DNA of 64,000 nt from Mongoliitalea daihaiensis. Lineage in GTDB: Bacteria > Bacteroidota > Bacteroidia > Cytophagales > Cyclobacteriaceae. Each line of letters opens with the position of its first letter. Within the stretch, counting starts at the first letter, position 1. Below the pieces are notes generated by a model. It saw nothing but the letters and a program-made list of their open reading frames with translations, made no database searches and was not told where the DNA came from. Shown one piece after another: positions 25,582-34,658 of this stretch. Location of the stretch: the NCBI RefSeq assembly GCF_021596945.1, contig NZ_CP063779.1, forward strand, positions 2,268,001 to 2,332,000, read 5' to 3'. The translations under genes were made by a program, and so were the position numbers.

Positions 25582-26647
25582 TCAATCAGTAGGCAGCTTT
25601 CGCAGGATTTCTTTGATAACTGTGCTAGCTGTTTACTTTCTTATTCTTGTCGGTGGGGTTGTACGTAGTACCGGTTCTGGTATGGGTTGCCCTGACTGGC
25701 CAAAATGTTTTGGGAGCTTGGTACCACCTACAAGTGTGGATCAGCTCCCATCTGATTATCAGGATATTTATCTTGAAAAACGATTAGCGAAAAATGATCG
25801 GTTTGTTGCTCAATTGGAATCCTTAGGTTTTTCAAAAAAAGCAGAAGAGATCAGAAATGACAAGAGTATTCTAGTGGAAGAGGAATTTAATCCTGTAAAA
25901 ACTTGGATTGAATATCTGAATCGGCTAGTAGGTGCAGTCATTGGATTGTTGATTTTAATTACAATGATTCGGTCTTTTCCTTTGTGGAAGGTGGATAAGG
26001 TTATTCCAGCATTAGCTGTGTTTAATTTATTGCTTGTCTTATTTCAGGCATGGATAGGGTCTATTGTAGTCTCTACGAACCTTTTACCTTGGATGATCAC
26101 TCTGCACATGGTATTGGCTTTACTGATAGTTTGTCTATTGATTTATCTATACTATAGAGCCAATCGCTTGGTTAAAGATCGGTTGGAAGTGACTGACAAT
26201 CCTTCTTATTTGTTCAATGTATTGTTGGCTGGTTTTATTTTAATGATAGGGCAAGTCATACTGGGCACACAAGTAAGAGAGGCTGTTGATCAAGTTGCCT
26301 TCCAATTTGGAGGTTTAGTAAGGTCTGAGTGGGTGGATAATTTAGGAATTTCCTTTCTAATTCACCGCTCGTATAGTTTGTTGATATTATTTATACATGT
26401 TTATTTTGTGTATAGAATTTATAAACTTACGCTTAGGAACTCCGTACTATTTAAACTCACACAGTTGTTAGTAGTGGTGTTGATGGTAGAAATTCTTTCT
26501 GGTGTTGGTATGGCTTATTTCGCAATACCGGCATTTCTTCAACCAATACATTTGCTGTTTGGGTCTTTATTAATTGGTATTCAGTTTCTGTTGTTATTGA
26601 AATTGTCTGATCAAAAACAATTATTATCTGTAAAATTGAGTTCATGA
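25562..26647 (+). CDS. ctaA: Heme A synthase
   Basis: A 361-aa (from this start) eight-helix membrane protein of the COX15/CtaA family, which oxidises the heme O methyl group to give heme A. Signatures are VVRSTGSGMGCPDWPKCFG near residue 30 and paired His-containing helices (WMITLHMVLA, SFLIHRSYSLL, FLQPIHLLFG). The ATG at 25562 overlaps coxA by 20 nt. An in-frame ATG at 25538 would add eight residues and cannot be excluded. It is translationally coupled to ctaB by an ATGA overlap. Confidence 0.93.
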   Translation: MKQKPFNQSVGSFRRISLITVLAVYFLILVGGVVRSTGSGMGCPDWPKCFGSLVPPTSVDQLPSDYQDIYLEKRLAKNDRFVAQLESLGFSKKAEEIRNDKSILVEEEFNPVKTWIEYLNRLVGAVIGLLILITMIRSFPLWKVDKVIPALAVFNLLLVLFQAWIGSIVVSTNLLPWMITLHMVLALLIVCLLIYLYYRANRLVKDRLEVTDNPSYLFNVLLAGFILMIGQVILGTQVREAVDQVAFQFGGLVRSEWVDNLGISFLIHRSYSLLILFIHVYFVYRIYKLTLRNSVLFKLTQLLVVVLMVEILSGVGMAYFAIPAFLQPIHLLFGSLLIGIQFLLLLKLSDQKQLLSVKLSS

Positions 26648-27546
26648 GAACTTTAAATATTCCTGGTGATGCATTTCTTGATTTGATAAGCTTTCGTATG
26701 AAGGCTTATGCTGATCTTGTGAAATTAAGGCTGTCAGCCTTAGTCACTTTCTCTGCTGCTTTTGGTTATATACTAGGGGATAGTGGAGTTAATTTCTCCT
26801 GGTTTAATTTCTTAGGGTTGATCATAGGTGGCCTGCTAATTAGTGGAGCTTCTGGTGCTGCCAATGAAATTTGGGAGAAAGACTTTGACAAATTGATGAA
26901 GCGAACCCAGAATAGGCCTCTTCCTTTGAATTTGATTTCAATGAAAGAGGCGTATTGGTTTACCTCTGTAATTGCAGTACTAGGAATTCTAATACTTTGG
27001 GTTTTCACTAACCCTCTTACTACTGCATTAGGTGTTTTGAGTATGGTTTTATACGTTTTTGTATACACTCCACTCAAAAGAGTTGGTCCAATCGCTGTAT
27101 TTGTTGGAGCTATTCCAGGAGCTATGCCTCCCTTATTAGGGTGGACTGCGGCTACTGGAATGATTTCACATGAAGCATTAATTATCTTTGGTATACAATT
27201 TATCTGGCAATTCCCTCACTTTTGGGCGATTGCATGGGTTGGTGATGATGATTATAAGCGAGCTGGCTTTAAGTTGCTTCCAAGTGGTGGCAAAAAAGAT
27301 TTGAATACAGCCATTCAAATTATGATTTATACCTTGTTCCTTTTACCACTAGGTTTATTACCAACCTATTTTGGATTAACTGGAATTAATTCAGGAATTG
27401 TAGCCACTCTCTGCGGTGTGTTGTTTTTAGGACAGACATTCTCTTTAATGAGAGATTGTTCAAGAAAATCAGCATTGCGGATTATGTTTGGCTCGTTTCT
27501 ATACTTACCAATTGTGCAAATAGCATACTTGTTAGATAAAGTTTAA
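26644..27546 (+). CDS. ctaB: Protoheme IX farnesyltransferase (heme O synthase)
   Basis: A 300-aa UbiA-family prenyltransferase with multiple helices. The aspartate-rich substrate motif is seen as NEIWEKDFDKLMKRTQNRPL, preceded by ASGAA. The second conserved block is QFIWQFPHFWAIAWVGDDDY. It farnesylates heme B to heme O, the substrate for CtaA. The start overlaps the ctaA stop by 4 nt and the next gene begins 1 bp after its stop. Confidence 0.95.
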   Translation: MRTLNIPGDAFLDLISFRMKAYADLVKLRLSALVTFSAAFGYILGDSGVNFSWFNFLGLIIGGLLISGASGAANEIWEKDFDKLMKRTQNRPLPLNLISMKEAYWFTSVIAVLGILILWVFTNPLTTALGVLSMVLYVFVYTPLKRVGPIAVFVGAIPGAMPPLLGWTAATGMISHEALIIFGIQFIWQFPHFWAIAWVGDDDYKRAGFKLLPSGGKKDLNTAIQIMIYTLFLLPLGLLPTYFGLTGINSGIVATLCGVLFLGQTFSLMRDCSRKSALRIMFGSFLYLPIVQIAYLLDKV

Positions 27547-27547
27547 T

Positions 27548-28129
27548 ATGGAAGAAAAATATGCATACATAGAAGGTGCTGAGCAGCCTATTTCTATGCA
27601 TCCTAAAAAGTTTGCATTGTGGTTGTTCATAGTGTCTGTTGTGATGATTTTCGCATCTATGACTAGTGCCTATATTGTAAGACAATCCGAAGGTAATTGG
27701 CTTGAATTTGATTTACCTCAAATTTTCTGGTATAGTTCGGTTATTATTATTCTTAGTAGCTTGAGCTTGCACTGGGCTTATCTTTCTGCTAAAAAAGATG
27801 AATTAAGTGCAGTAAAAACAGGAATGATTATTACTTCAATATTGGGTTTTGCTTTTCTTATTTCCCAGTGGTATTCTTGGGTGGCATTGGTTGATAGGGA
27901 TGTGTATTTTGTAGGTAACCCTGCAGGTTCATTCTTGTATATCTTTACAGGTTTACATGCAATACACTTGATAAGTGGTGTGATATTTCTAATTATTGTA
28001 TTAATTTCGTCTTTCAATTACAAAGTACACTCCAAAAATATGGTTAGCCTAGAAATGTGTATGACATACTGGCATTTTCTAGGAGGTCTTTGGTTGTATC
28101 TTTTTATGTTCTTATTATTGAATCATTAA
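27548..28129 (+). CDS. Heme-copper oxidase subunit III-like protein
   Basis: A 193-aa, five-helix protein of the CoxC family, shorter than the next gene product. Typical sequence is FALWLFIVSVVMIFASMTSA and, at the end, YWHFLGGLWLYLFMFLL, which matches the C-terminal WHFxxxxWxxxF signature of subunit III. Two tandem subunit III-type genes at this position are usual in Bacteroidota. Whether this one is the structural subunit or an assembly partner is not known from sequence. Confidence 0.85.
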   Translation: MEEKYAYIEGAEQPISMHPKKFALWLFIVSVVMIFASMTSAYIVRQSEGNWLEFDLPQIFWYSSVIIILSSLSLHWAYLSAKKDELSAVKTGMIITSILGFAFLISQWYSWVALVDRDVYFVGNPAGSFLYIFTGLHAIHLISGVIFLIIVLISSFNYKVHSKNMVSLEMCMTYWHFLGGLWLYLFMFLLLNH

Positions 28130-28144
28130 AAGTAACTTAAACAT

Positions 28145-28921
28145 ATGTCGACAACTGCAACAACTGTTGGGTTAAGCCCAAAAAGAGGAATTTGGGGGGG
28201 AGGTAATGAACCTCTCAAAGCAAGTTATGGAAAACTCATGATGTGGTTTTTCCTGCTCTCAGATATCTTTACATTTGCCGCTTTTTTGATTGCGTATGCT
28301 GCAATCAGGGTTAGTTATCCGGGTTATGCAGGTCCTGCTGACTCTTTTATTGGGTCCAATGAATACTGGCCTGTCCCTGAATTAGTATTTGATGCTTTTC
28401 CGTTTTTCCATGGCATGCACTTGCCTTTGGTGTTTGTAACTTTAATGACCTTCATCTTAATTATGTCTTCCATTACAATGGTTTTGGCTGTAGAGGCTGG
28501 GCATAGAAATGACAGAGACGATGTAGTAAAATGGATGCTTTGGACCTTACTGGGAGGGATCACGTTCCTAAGTTGTCAGGCATGGGAGTGGTCGCACTTT
28601 ATCCATGGTACTGATGGTGGTACAGTGTTAACATATGTCAATAACATGGGGGGCATTGTTACTGAGACTGTCTTTGGTGCGAACCTGATGGTCAATGAAT
28701 ATGGTCCAGCAGCTTTTGCTCAATTATTCTTCTTCATTACAGGTTTCCATGGATTCCACGTTACTATTGGTGTATTCTTATTGTTTATGGCCTTCTACCA
28801 AGCAGCAGTAGGTGTATATGAAAGAAGAGGGCACTACGAAATGGTTGAAAAGATTGGTTTATACTGGCACTTCGTGGACCTAGTTTGGGTTTTTGTATTT
28901 ACATTCTTCTATTTGATCTAA
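28145..28921 (+). CDS. coxC: Cytochrome c oxidase subunit III
   Basis: A 258-aa subunit III with about six to seven helices. Conserved stretches are KLMMWFFLLSDIFTFAAFLI near residue 30, FFITGFHGFHVTIGVFLL, and the C-terminal YWHFVDLVWVFVFTFFYL, the family signature. It stabilises subunit I in the membrane. It lies 15 bp after the shorter subunit III-like gene and 22 bp before subunit IV in the same operon. Confidence 0.93.
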   Translation: MSTTATTVGLSPKRGIWGGGNEPLKASYGKLMMWFFLLSDIFTFAAFLIAYAAIRVSYPGYAGPADSFIGSNEYWPVPELVFDAFPFFHGMHLPLVFVTLMTFILIMSSITMVLAVEAGHRNDRDDVVKWMLWTLLGGITFLSCQAWEWSHFIHGTDGGTVLTYVNNMGGIVTETVFGANLMVNEYGPAAFAQLFFFITGFHGFHVTIGVFLLFMAFYQAAVGVYERRGHYEMVEKIGLYWHFVDLVWVFVFTFFYLI

Positions 28922-28943
28922 CAACACTAAAAATTGAATTATT

Positions 28944-29267
28944 ATGGCTTCTCAAGAAAATAAATTAGTTGTAATACCTCGTGACGAGGCAAAAATAAAA
29001 AAGTTGTGGAAGACTGCAGGTATCCTGTTTGTATTGACTTCAATAGAACTTGTATTTGCTTTCACGCTACCAAGAGGTATTTTCCTTTATTTGCTATTCA
29101 TCGCCCTTACTATTTGGAAGGCTAAATATATTATGATGGATTTTATGCACTTGGGTGAAGAGGCTAAACCATTATTCTACTCAATTGTAGTTCCACTAAT
29201 CTTCTTATTGTGGTTTGTAATTGCTATGATTAGAGAAGGTAGTGATATTTTCCTAATTCGCTGGTAA
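28944..29267 (+). CDS. Cytochrome c oxidase subunit IV
   Basis: A 107-aa membrane protein with three predicted helices and the motif KAKYIMMDFMHLGEE, characteristic of the bacterial COX4_pro/subunit IV family. It is the last gene of the long act-cox operon; a terminator follows 19 bp after the stop. Its function is structural. Confidence 0.88.
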   Translation: MASQENKLVVIPRDEAKIKKLWKTAGILFVLTSIELVFAFTLPRGIFLYLLFIALTIWKAKYIMMDFMHLGEEAKPLFYSIVVPLIFLLWFVIAMIREGSDIFLIRW

Positions 29268-29286
29268 GATCATTTCTTACTCCATA

Positions 29287-29327
29287 AAAAAAATAGGTTA
29301 GGGTGAGAACTTTAGCCTATTTTTTTG
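29287..29327 (+). terminator. Terminator of the act-cox operon
   Basis: AAAAAAATAGGTTA (29287-29300) pairs with TAGCCTATTTTTTT (29313-29326), a 14-bp stem with one G-U and a 12-nt loop; the arm itself supplies the T-run. It marks the end of the ~14.9-kb transcript from 14346. Confidence 0.85.
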
Positions 29328-29346
29328 TTTACTATTCAAAGAAGTT

Positions 29347-30009
29347 ATGAAAGGGTTACGAATTTTACAGGGTCTTGTCCTGTTATGTATATTATTAATA
29401 CCGGTTATGATTATAGTCTTTTTGAAGACTTTTGGAAATAATCAATTTGATATACCGGTTTTGTATCAATATGGTGTAGAAGATGCTTTTCAGGAGTGTA
29501 ATTACCCTGACAGTATTCAGCATGTAATTCCTGACTTTACCTTTACATCCAATAAAGGTTTGCAAGTTGGGAGATTTGAAATGGAGGGGAAAATCACAAT
29601 TGTTGATTTCTTCTTTACTTCATGCCCAAGTATTTGTCCTGTGATGTCATCCGAAATGGAGCGTGTAGACGATGCATTTAAAGATAATCCAAATGTTCAG
29701 ATTTATTCCATTTCAATAGATCCGGATTTTGACACAAAAGAGGTCTTGGAGAGTTATGCTCAAAAGCACATGGCCTCTCCTAAATGGCACTTTCTTTCAG
29801 GGGATAAGGAAGAGACGTATCGGTTAGCTAGATGTGGATTTGTATTGCCAACCTTTGACGGCTATGGAGTACCGGATGATTTTGTTCACAGTGACAAATT
29901 TGTATTGGTGGATGAATTTGGCAGAATAAGAGGCTATTATAGTGGTACTACCAGAGAAGAAGTTGATAGATTAATAGTAGAAACAAAAATCCTGTTACAT
30001 GGAAAATAA
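29347..30009 (+). CDS. SCO1/SenC family copper chaperone
   Basis: A 220-aa membrane-anchored protein with an N-terminal helix (residues ~7-27) and a periplasmic thioredoxin-like domain. The copper-binding CxxxC is SCPSICPVM near residue 96, and the third ligand His is in FVHSDKFVLVDEFG. Sco proteins deliver copper to CuA of oxidase subunit II, fitting the location right after the cox operon. It is separated from that operon by a terminator, so it may depend on readthrough or on a weak promoter not recognised here. The stop overlaps the next start by 11 nt. Confidence 0.92.
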   Translation: MKGLRILQGLVLLCILLIPVMIIVFLKTFGNNQFDIPVLYQYGVEDAFQECNYPDSIQHVIPDFTFTSNKGLQVGRFEMEGKITIVDFFFTSCPSICPVMSSEMERVDDAFKDNPNVQIYSISIDPDFDTKEVLESYAQKHMASPKWHFLSGDKEETYRLARCGFVLPTFDGYGVPDDFVHSDKFVLVDEFGRIRGYYSGTTREEVDRLIVETKILLHGK

Positions 30010-30550
30010 AATAACCTTCGAATCCGAGGATAAAGGGATCTTAAAATGGATAACAGTTATAGCTACTGCGGTACCAGTGGTAGTGGCTATTTTATTATTT
30101 ATGCCTTCTAAAATTGATGTAGCTTCTGAATGGGTTTTCTTTTTGCCTCACTTAAATGCAGTCATCAATTCAGCCGCTACTCTAGCGTTGATTTTAGCTA
30201 TTGTATTTATTAAGAATGGGAATATTCAGTTGCATCGAACAGCTATGACAACAGCATTTGGACTGGGGGCTATTTTCTTGGTTTCTTATGTAATTTATCA
30301 TGCTACTGCTGAAAGCACAACTTTTGGTGGAGAGGGCTGGATCAGACCAGTATACTACTTCATTCTGATCACCCATATCATCCTTGCGGCTGTCGCCTTG
30401 TTCCCAATTTTATTGGCATATTATTACGGTTACATGGATAAGCGTGATCAACACAAAAAAATCGTTAAATTTGCTTATCCAATATGGTTATATGTAACCA
30501 TTACGGGAGTTTTGGTGTACTTAATGATAAGTCCGTATTACACCTTTTAA
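29999..30550 (+). CDS. DUF420 membrane protein
   Basis: A 183-aa protein with five hydrophobic segments, of the DUF420 family. Family motifs with histidines are FFLPHLNAVINSAAT, GNIQLHRTAMTTAFGLG and YFILITHIILAA. DUF420 proteins accompany heme-copper oxidase genes; CtaM of Firmicutes is a relative required for oxidase maturation. It is translationally coupled to the Sco gene by an 11-nt overlap. The exact biochemical step is unknown. Confidence 0.85.
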   Translation: MENKITFESEDKGILKWITVIATAVPVVVAILLFMPSKIDVASEWVFFLPHLNAVINSAATLALILAIVFIKNGNIQLHRTAMTTAFGLGAIFLVSYVIYHATAESTTFGGEGWIRPVYYFILITHIILAAVALFPILLAYYYGYMDKRDQHKKIVKFAYPIWLYVTITGVLVYLMISPYYTF

Positions 30551-30561
30551 TTAATTGAAGT

Positions 30562-30825
30562 ATGAAGCGTTTGAAAAGAGGAGTTTTTTTGGCCATTGCT
30601 TTCTTGTTTATTCAAGTCTCTGCATTTGCACAATGTGCCATGTGTAGAGCCACTGTGGAAAATAATGTTAGCAATGGAGATACCACCGTTGGTGCTGGTC
30701 TAAATATGGGGATTCTTTACCTGTTGGCAGCCCCATACACTATAGCGCTCATCATCGGTTTACTTTGGTACAAAAATGCCAAAAAGCGGAAGACGAGATA
30801 TGTTTTTCACGGAGATAAATTTTAA
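30562..30825 (+). CDS. Small exported membrane protein with N-terminal CxxC
   Basis: An 87-aa protein. A signal peptide ends at about VSAFAQ, placing CAMC at the very start of the mature periplasmic segment. One membrane helix follows (about residues 50-70, ILYLLAAPYTIALIIGLLWY) and then a basic cytoplasmic tail (KNAKKRKTR). The pattern suggests thiol or metal chemistry on the periplasmic face. It lies 12 bp after the DUF420 gene and behind Sco, so a role in oxidase copper or thiol handling is plausible but inferred. No named family was recognised. Confidence 0.75.
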   Translation: MKRLKRGVFLAIAFLFIQVSAFAQCAMCRATVENNVSNGDTTVGAGLNMGILYLLAAPYTIALIIGLLWYKNAKKRKTRYVFHGDKF

Positions 30826-30830
30826 AAGAG

Positions 30831-30863
30831 AAAGCAAAGTTTGAATCTAAACTTTGCTTTTTT
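30831..30863 (+). terminator. Terminator after the Sco/DUF420 group
   Basis: AAAGCAAAGTTT pairs perfectly with AAACTTTGCTTT (12 bp, 6-nt loop), followed by three more T. It also overlaps the -33 element of the next promoter. Confidence 0.88.
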
Positions 30864-30870
30864 ACATTTA
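30840..30870 (+). promoter_or_regulatory. Promoter of the sensor-kinase gene, within the terminator
   Basis: TTTG at 30840-30843, 19 bp, then TACATTTA at 30863-30870 (one mismatch to TAnnTTTG). The ATG at 30875 is only 4 bp beyond the box, so this promoter would give a nearly leaderless mRNA. Confidence 0.5.
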
Positions 30871-30874
30871 GTCC

Positions 30875-33800
30875 ATGAATACCCGAACCAAACGTTTACT
30901 CTATACTTTTGCCGTTTTATCGATTGGTTTATTGTTGGTTTTTTTGGTAGATTTTTCCTCTTCCGATCCTGCCAAAAGATTTGCCCAGCCAATTTCTCAA
31001 AAAATCCAGGCCGTAGAAGCTGCTTTTGATTTGGACTTTATTGATCTTTTAATGAAAAATAGGCCTGATGATGATGTAAATTTCACTAGTCTATCTATAA
31101 ATTCCAATCATCCATATTATATATTTTCTGATAACGGTGAGCTCCTGTATTGGTCTGAGTTTACATTTATACCTGATTTTGAGAATATACAAGTAAGTGT
31201 GAATCCCTCCATTTTGGAAACAAGGGAAGGTATTTTTTTTAGTAAGCTGCGAAGGTTCTCAAGAAACGAACGCTCTTTTTGGCTCCTTCAAGTGTATCCA
31301 TTGATACTCAATTCGGTTGTACAGAATGATTACTTGCCTTCGGGATATAACCAAGAGGTTTTTGGTTCGGAGGATTTCGTAATTGTTAGTGAACAAAGTG
31401 ATCGAGGGATTCCTATTTTAGGATTGAAGAATGATGTATTGTTTTATGTGTCTTTTCAGGAAAACTACCGGTCTATAGGAGAATCAAGAAATCTGCCTGT
31501 GTTGGTTTTCTTTTTTTCCCTATTAGCGCTAGTGGCCATTTTATCGAATGATTTAGTGCGCATGTTGTGGCGTAAGGGACACTCTTGGAAAGCAGTGTTG
31601 TATACTCTTTTGATTTTAGTTGCTGTCAGAGGCGCCATGCTTAGCTTGAGTTTCCCTAAAGATTTTTTTGATTTTGCGCTTTTTGATTCTGTCCAATATG
31701 CTTCCTCTTGGGTTAACCCAAGCTTAGGGGATTTACTTTTAAATATGCTTGCTGTAATGTTGGTCTTTGGAATGGTACTTAAAATTTTAGCCTTTCCAAA
31801 TTTTAGTTTTTTGGTCTTAATGTCCGACACTAATTTTCCGCATTGGTTAAAATTAATTTTAGCATATATACTTTCTTTTTTTTTCCTTGCGCTCTTTTAT
31901 AGTTTGTATGTCAATATTTTAACAAACTCTCAATGGGATTTAAATATTTTAAGCCTTCCTTCATTTGATTTATTTAAGGGACTTTCTCTCCTAATAATAT
32001 TTTTTGGGGCGTCTATCTATTTGCTTTTTAATTTATATGGGTTGAAAGTAATTATGGATGAACAATCCTTTCAAAAAGGGAAAGCTATTCAGCTTCTTTT
32101 ATTGCTCTTTATTCCCCTAAATATTTTCTTGCTTTGGGTAAATTGGATTTGGGCTATTTTAGTCTTCGTGCATTTATTTTTTTTAGTTTCTGTTATTGGA
32201 TTTCAACTATTTCAGAATGTTCAAAGAATAGGTTTGTCCACCTTTTTGACATTTTTCTTTGGATGCCTGATCGCAGGATTAATTACTGGTATAGCTTCTT
32301 ATGAAGTATACTTGGAAAGAGAAATAGAATCTAAAGAACGGTTTGGGAGTCAGCAACTCTTGGAGAATGACCTCATGGCCGAGTTTTTACTTGCGGATGT
32401 GATGGAAAAAATCCGTGAGGATTTATTCATTAGGGCTGCTATTACAGACCCCTTTCAGCCAAAAGAAGCGATTGAGCGAAAAATAAGAAGAATTCATCTT
32501 CCCAATTACTTTGATCAATACGCCATCAAGGTTAAGGTATTTAATACTAACGGAGATAATATTTTAAATCGGGAGGATATTTCTACTCTTCAAGATCTGA
32601 GGGTGTCCTATGTGAAAAGTGATTTTGTAACTTCTGTCAGAGATTTGTACATGCCTAGTATCTCCGGCGGGGAATTTTTGAATAAGTTTTATACTGCGTT
32701 TGTTCCTCTTTTTAGAGAGGGCAACCTTATTGGTACAGTCTATTTGGAAATGCAACAGTTACGAGTCCTGCCTAGCGCTGTATTCCCCAAGCTTTTGCTG
32801 GATAACCGATATTCAAATTTTTTCAACGAGCAATCGTATGATTATGCTGTGTTGGTTGAAGGAGAGCTTCAATACACTGTTGGGGTTTTTAACTACAGGA
32901 TGGCTACATTTGAAAAGAGCATGCAAGATCCAGAATTATTTGCTCGGGGAATTCACAGAAATGGTTATCACCATTTAGGTGTTCAGGATGGGACAAAAAC
33001 AGTCGTTGTGTCTTCTCCAAATTACCCCATATATTACATTCTGGCCGACATTTCTTTATTTTTTATTTCCTTTATTCTATTGACATTGATCAGTATGTTT
33101 GCCTATGCACTTTTCAAAGGTTTAGGTAAGGTTGATTTTAATTTTGCCACCAAGCTTCAGATGTATCTGAATTTTGCTTTTTTCTTTCCAATTTTGATTA
33201 TTTCCGTCATTATCATTGGTTTGTTGTCCAATTCGTATCAAGAGGAGCTTGATCGGCAGTACCTAGAGAAAGTGACTATTTTAAGGGATAATCTGACCAC
33301 AGTGCTCGAACGTCAGGAGGCAGGGATTTCCGCGAGAGATGAGTTCCCGGAAGCTGTTAATACCCTATCTGCGACTTCAAATACTGAAATTAATGTGTAT
33401 GGGGCTTCAGGTACCATGCTATATAGTTCTCAGCCAACAATTTTTGATAAGCGTATTATTTCCCGGAAAATCAATCCTCAAGCAATCGTAGAGATTGTCG
33501 AGAAAGCAAATAACGTTGCATTGATCAAGGAACATGTTGGTGGATTGAATTTTAAATCAGTGTATGCTGCGATTAGAAGTTCTGATGGTGAAACTATCCA
33601 AGCCATTATTTCAGTTCCCTTTTTTGAAAGCGAAGAAGAACTTGATCGGTTAATTGCAGATGTATTGAGTAATATCATCAACATTTTTGTTTTAATTTTT
33701 ATCATTTTCTTGTTCGTATCCTATTTTGTATCCAAGCAGATTACCCATCCTTTTAAATTGCTGACGCAAAAATTAAAAATGACAGGTTTAGAGGATAATG

Positions 33801-34591
33801 AGCCCATGTATTGGCCTTCAAGAGATGAAATTGGATTGTTGGTAAATGAGTACAATAATATGCTCTTTAAACTTGAAGCAAGTAAAAAAGTACTTTCTGA
33901 AACTGAAAAAGAATCGGCATGGAGAGAGATGGCTAAGCAGGTAGCGCATGAGATCAAAAATCCACTGACACCGATGAAGCTGACTTTGCAACACTTGTTA
34001 CGATTGCAGGCAGATAATAAATTGGATGATCCATCCATGCTCAAGCGCCCGATTGAAACTTTAATTCATCAGGTAGATACACTCAGTGATATTGCTACTT
34101 CATTTTCTACCTTTGCTAAAATGCCTTTGCCTAAAAATGAAATCGTGAATTTCAAAAAAGTAATCAGTGATACCATTGAATTGTTTAAGTCGAGAGAAAA
34201 GGGAGCAATTTACTTTGCTGATGAAAGCTCTATGGATGTAGTTGAAATTAAAGGTGATGATCAATTAGTGGGAAGGATTATTTCTAATTTGATTATCAAT
34301 GGAATTCAGGCAGTAGATGGTAGAAAAAAACCTGTAATTCGATTGCGACTATATAAAGATCATAGCGATGCAGTCCTTTCTGTAGAAGATAATGGTAAGG
34401 GAATTCCTGATTCTTTGAAAGACAAGATATTTATTCCCAATTTTAGTACCAAGAGTGAAGGCTCGGGCCTAGGGCTAGCGATTGCTAAAAGGGGTACAGA
34501 GACTATCGGTGGAAAAATTTGGTTTGAAACTGGGGAAGGTAAGGGGACAATATTTTATCTGAGTTTTCCTTGTGTCAATAGAGAAACATAA
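30875..34591 (+). CDS. Large NtrY-type sensor histidine kinase
   Basis: A 1238-aa membrane kinase. A first helix lies at residues ~8-26, followed by an extracytoplasmic region to ~205. A group of about six to eight helices spans ~205-480, then a second extracytoplasmic region to ~725, and further helices near 730-755 and 775-795. After another periplasmic section and a helix near 935-950 come a HAMP linker, the HisKA block HEIKNPLTPMKLTLQHLLR (phospho-acceptor His near residue 1027) and ATPase motifs N (LIINGIQAV), G1 (VEDNGKGIP) and G2 (GSGLGLAIAK). NtrY kinases are usually ~700 aa, so the sensor part is unusually large. No response-regulator gene is adjacent. Confidence 0.9.
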   Translation: MNTRTKRLLYTFAVLSIGLLLVFLVDFSSSDPAKRFAQPISQKIQAVEAAFDLDFIDLLMKNRPDDDVNFTSLSINSNHPYYIFSDNGELLYWSEFTFIPDFENIQVSVNPSILETREGIFFSKLRRFSRNERSFWLLQVYPLILNSVVQNDYLPSGYNQEVFGSEDFVIVSEQSDRGIPILGLKNDVLFYVSFQENYRSIGESRNLPVLVFFFSLLALVAILSNDLVRMLWRKGHSWKAVLYTLLILVAVRGAMLSLSFPKDFFDFALFDSVQYASSWVNPSLGDLLLNMLAVMLVFGMVLKILAFPNFSFLVLMSDTNFPHWLKLILAYILSFFFLALFYSLYVNILTNSQWDLNILSLPSFDLFKGLSLLIIFFGASIYLLFNLYGLKVIMDEQSFQKGKAIQLLLLLFIPLNIFLLWVNWIWAILVFVHLFFLVSVIGFQLFQNVQRIGLSTFLTFFFGCLIAGLITGIASYEVYLEREIESKERFGSQQLLENDLMAEFLLADVMEKIREDLFIRAAITDPFQPKEAIERKIRRIHLPNYFDQYAIKVKVFNTNGDNILNREDISTLQDLRVSYVKSDFVTSVRDLYMPSISGGEFLNKFYTAFVPLFREGNLIGTVYLEMQQLRVLPSAVFPKLLLDNRYSNFFNEQSYDYAVLVEGELQYTVGVFNYRMATFEKSMQDPELFARGIHRNGYHHLGVQDGTKTVVVSSPNYPIYYILADISLFFISFILLTLISMFAYALFKGLGKVDFNFATKLQMYLNFAFFFPILIISVIIIGLLSNSYQEELDRQYLEKVTILRDNLTTVLERQEAGISARDEFPEAVNTLSATSNTEINVYGASGTMLYSSQPTIFDKRIISRKINPQAIVEIVEKANNVALIKEHVGGLNFKSVYAAIRSSDGETIQAIISVPFFESEEELDRLIADVLSNIINIFVLIFIIFLFVSYFVSKQITHPFKLLTQKLKMTGLEDNEPMYWPSRDEIGLLVNEYNNMLFKLEASKKVLSETEKESAWREMAKQVAHEIKNPLTPMKLTLQHLLRLQADNKLDDPSMLKRPIETLIHQVDTLSDIATSFSTFAKMPLPKNEIVNFKKVISDTIELFKSREKGAIYFADESSMDVVEIKGDDQLVGRIISNLIINGIQAVDGRKKPVIRLRLYKDHSDAVLSVEDNGKGIPDSLKDKIFIPNFSTKSEGSGLGLAIAKRGTETIGGKIWFETGEGKGTIFYLSFPCVNRET

Positions 34592-34658
34592 GGCAGTATA
34601 TGTTGAGGATTGTTGATTGTTCAAAAATTGTAACTTAGGGAATACAACGAATGTATTC

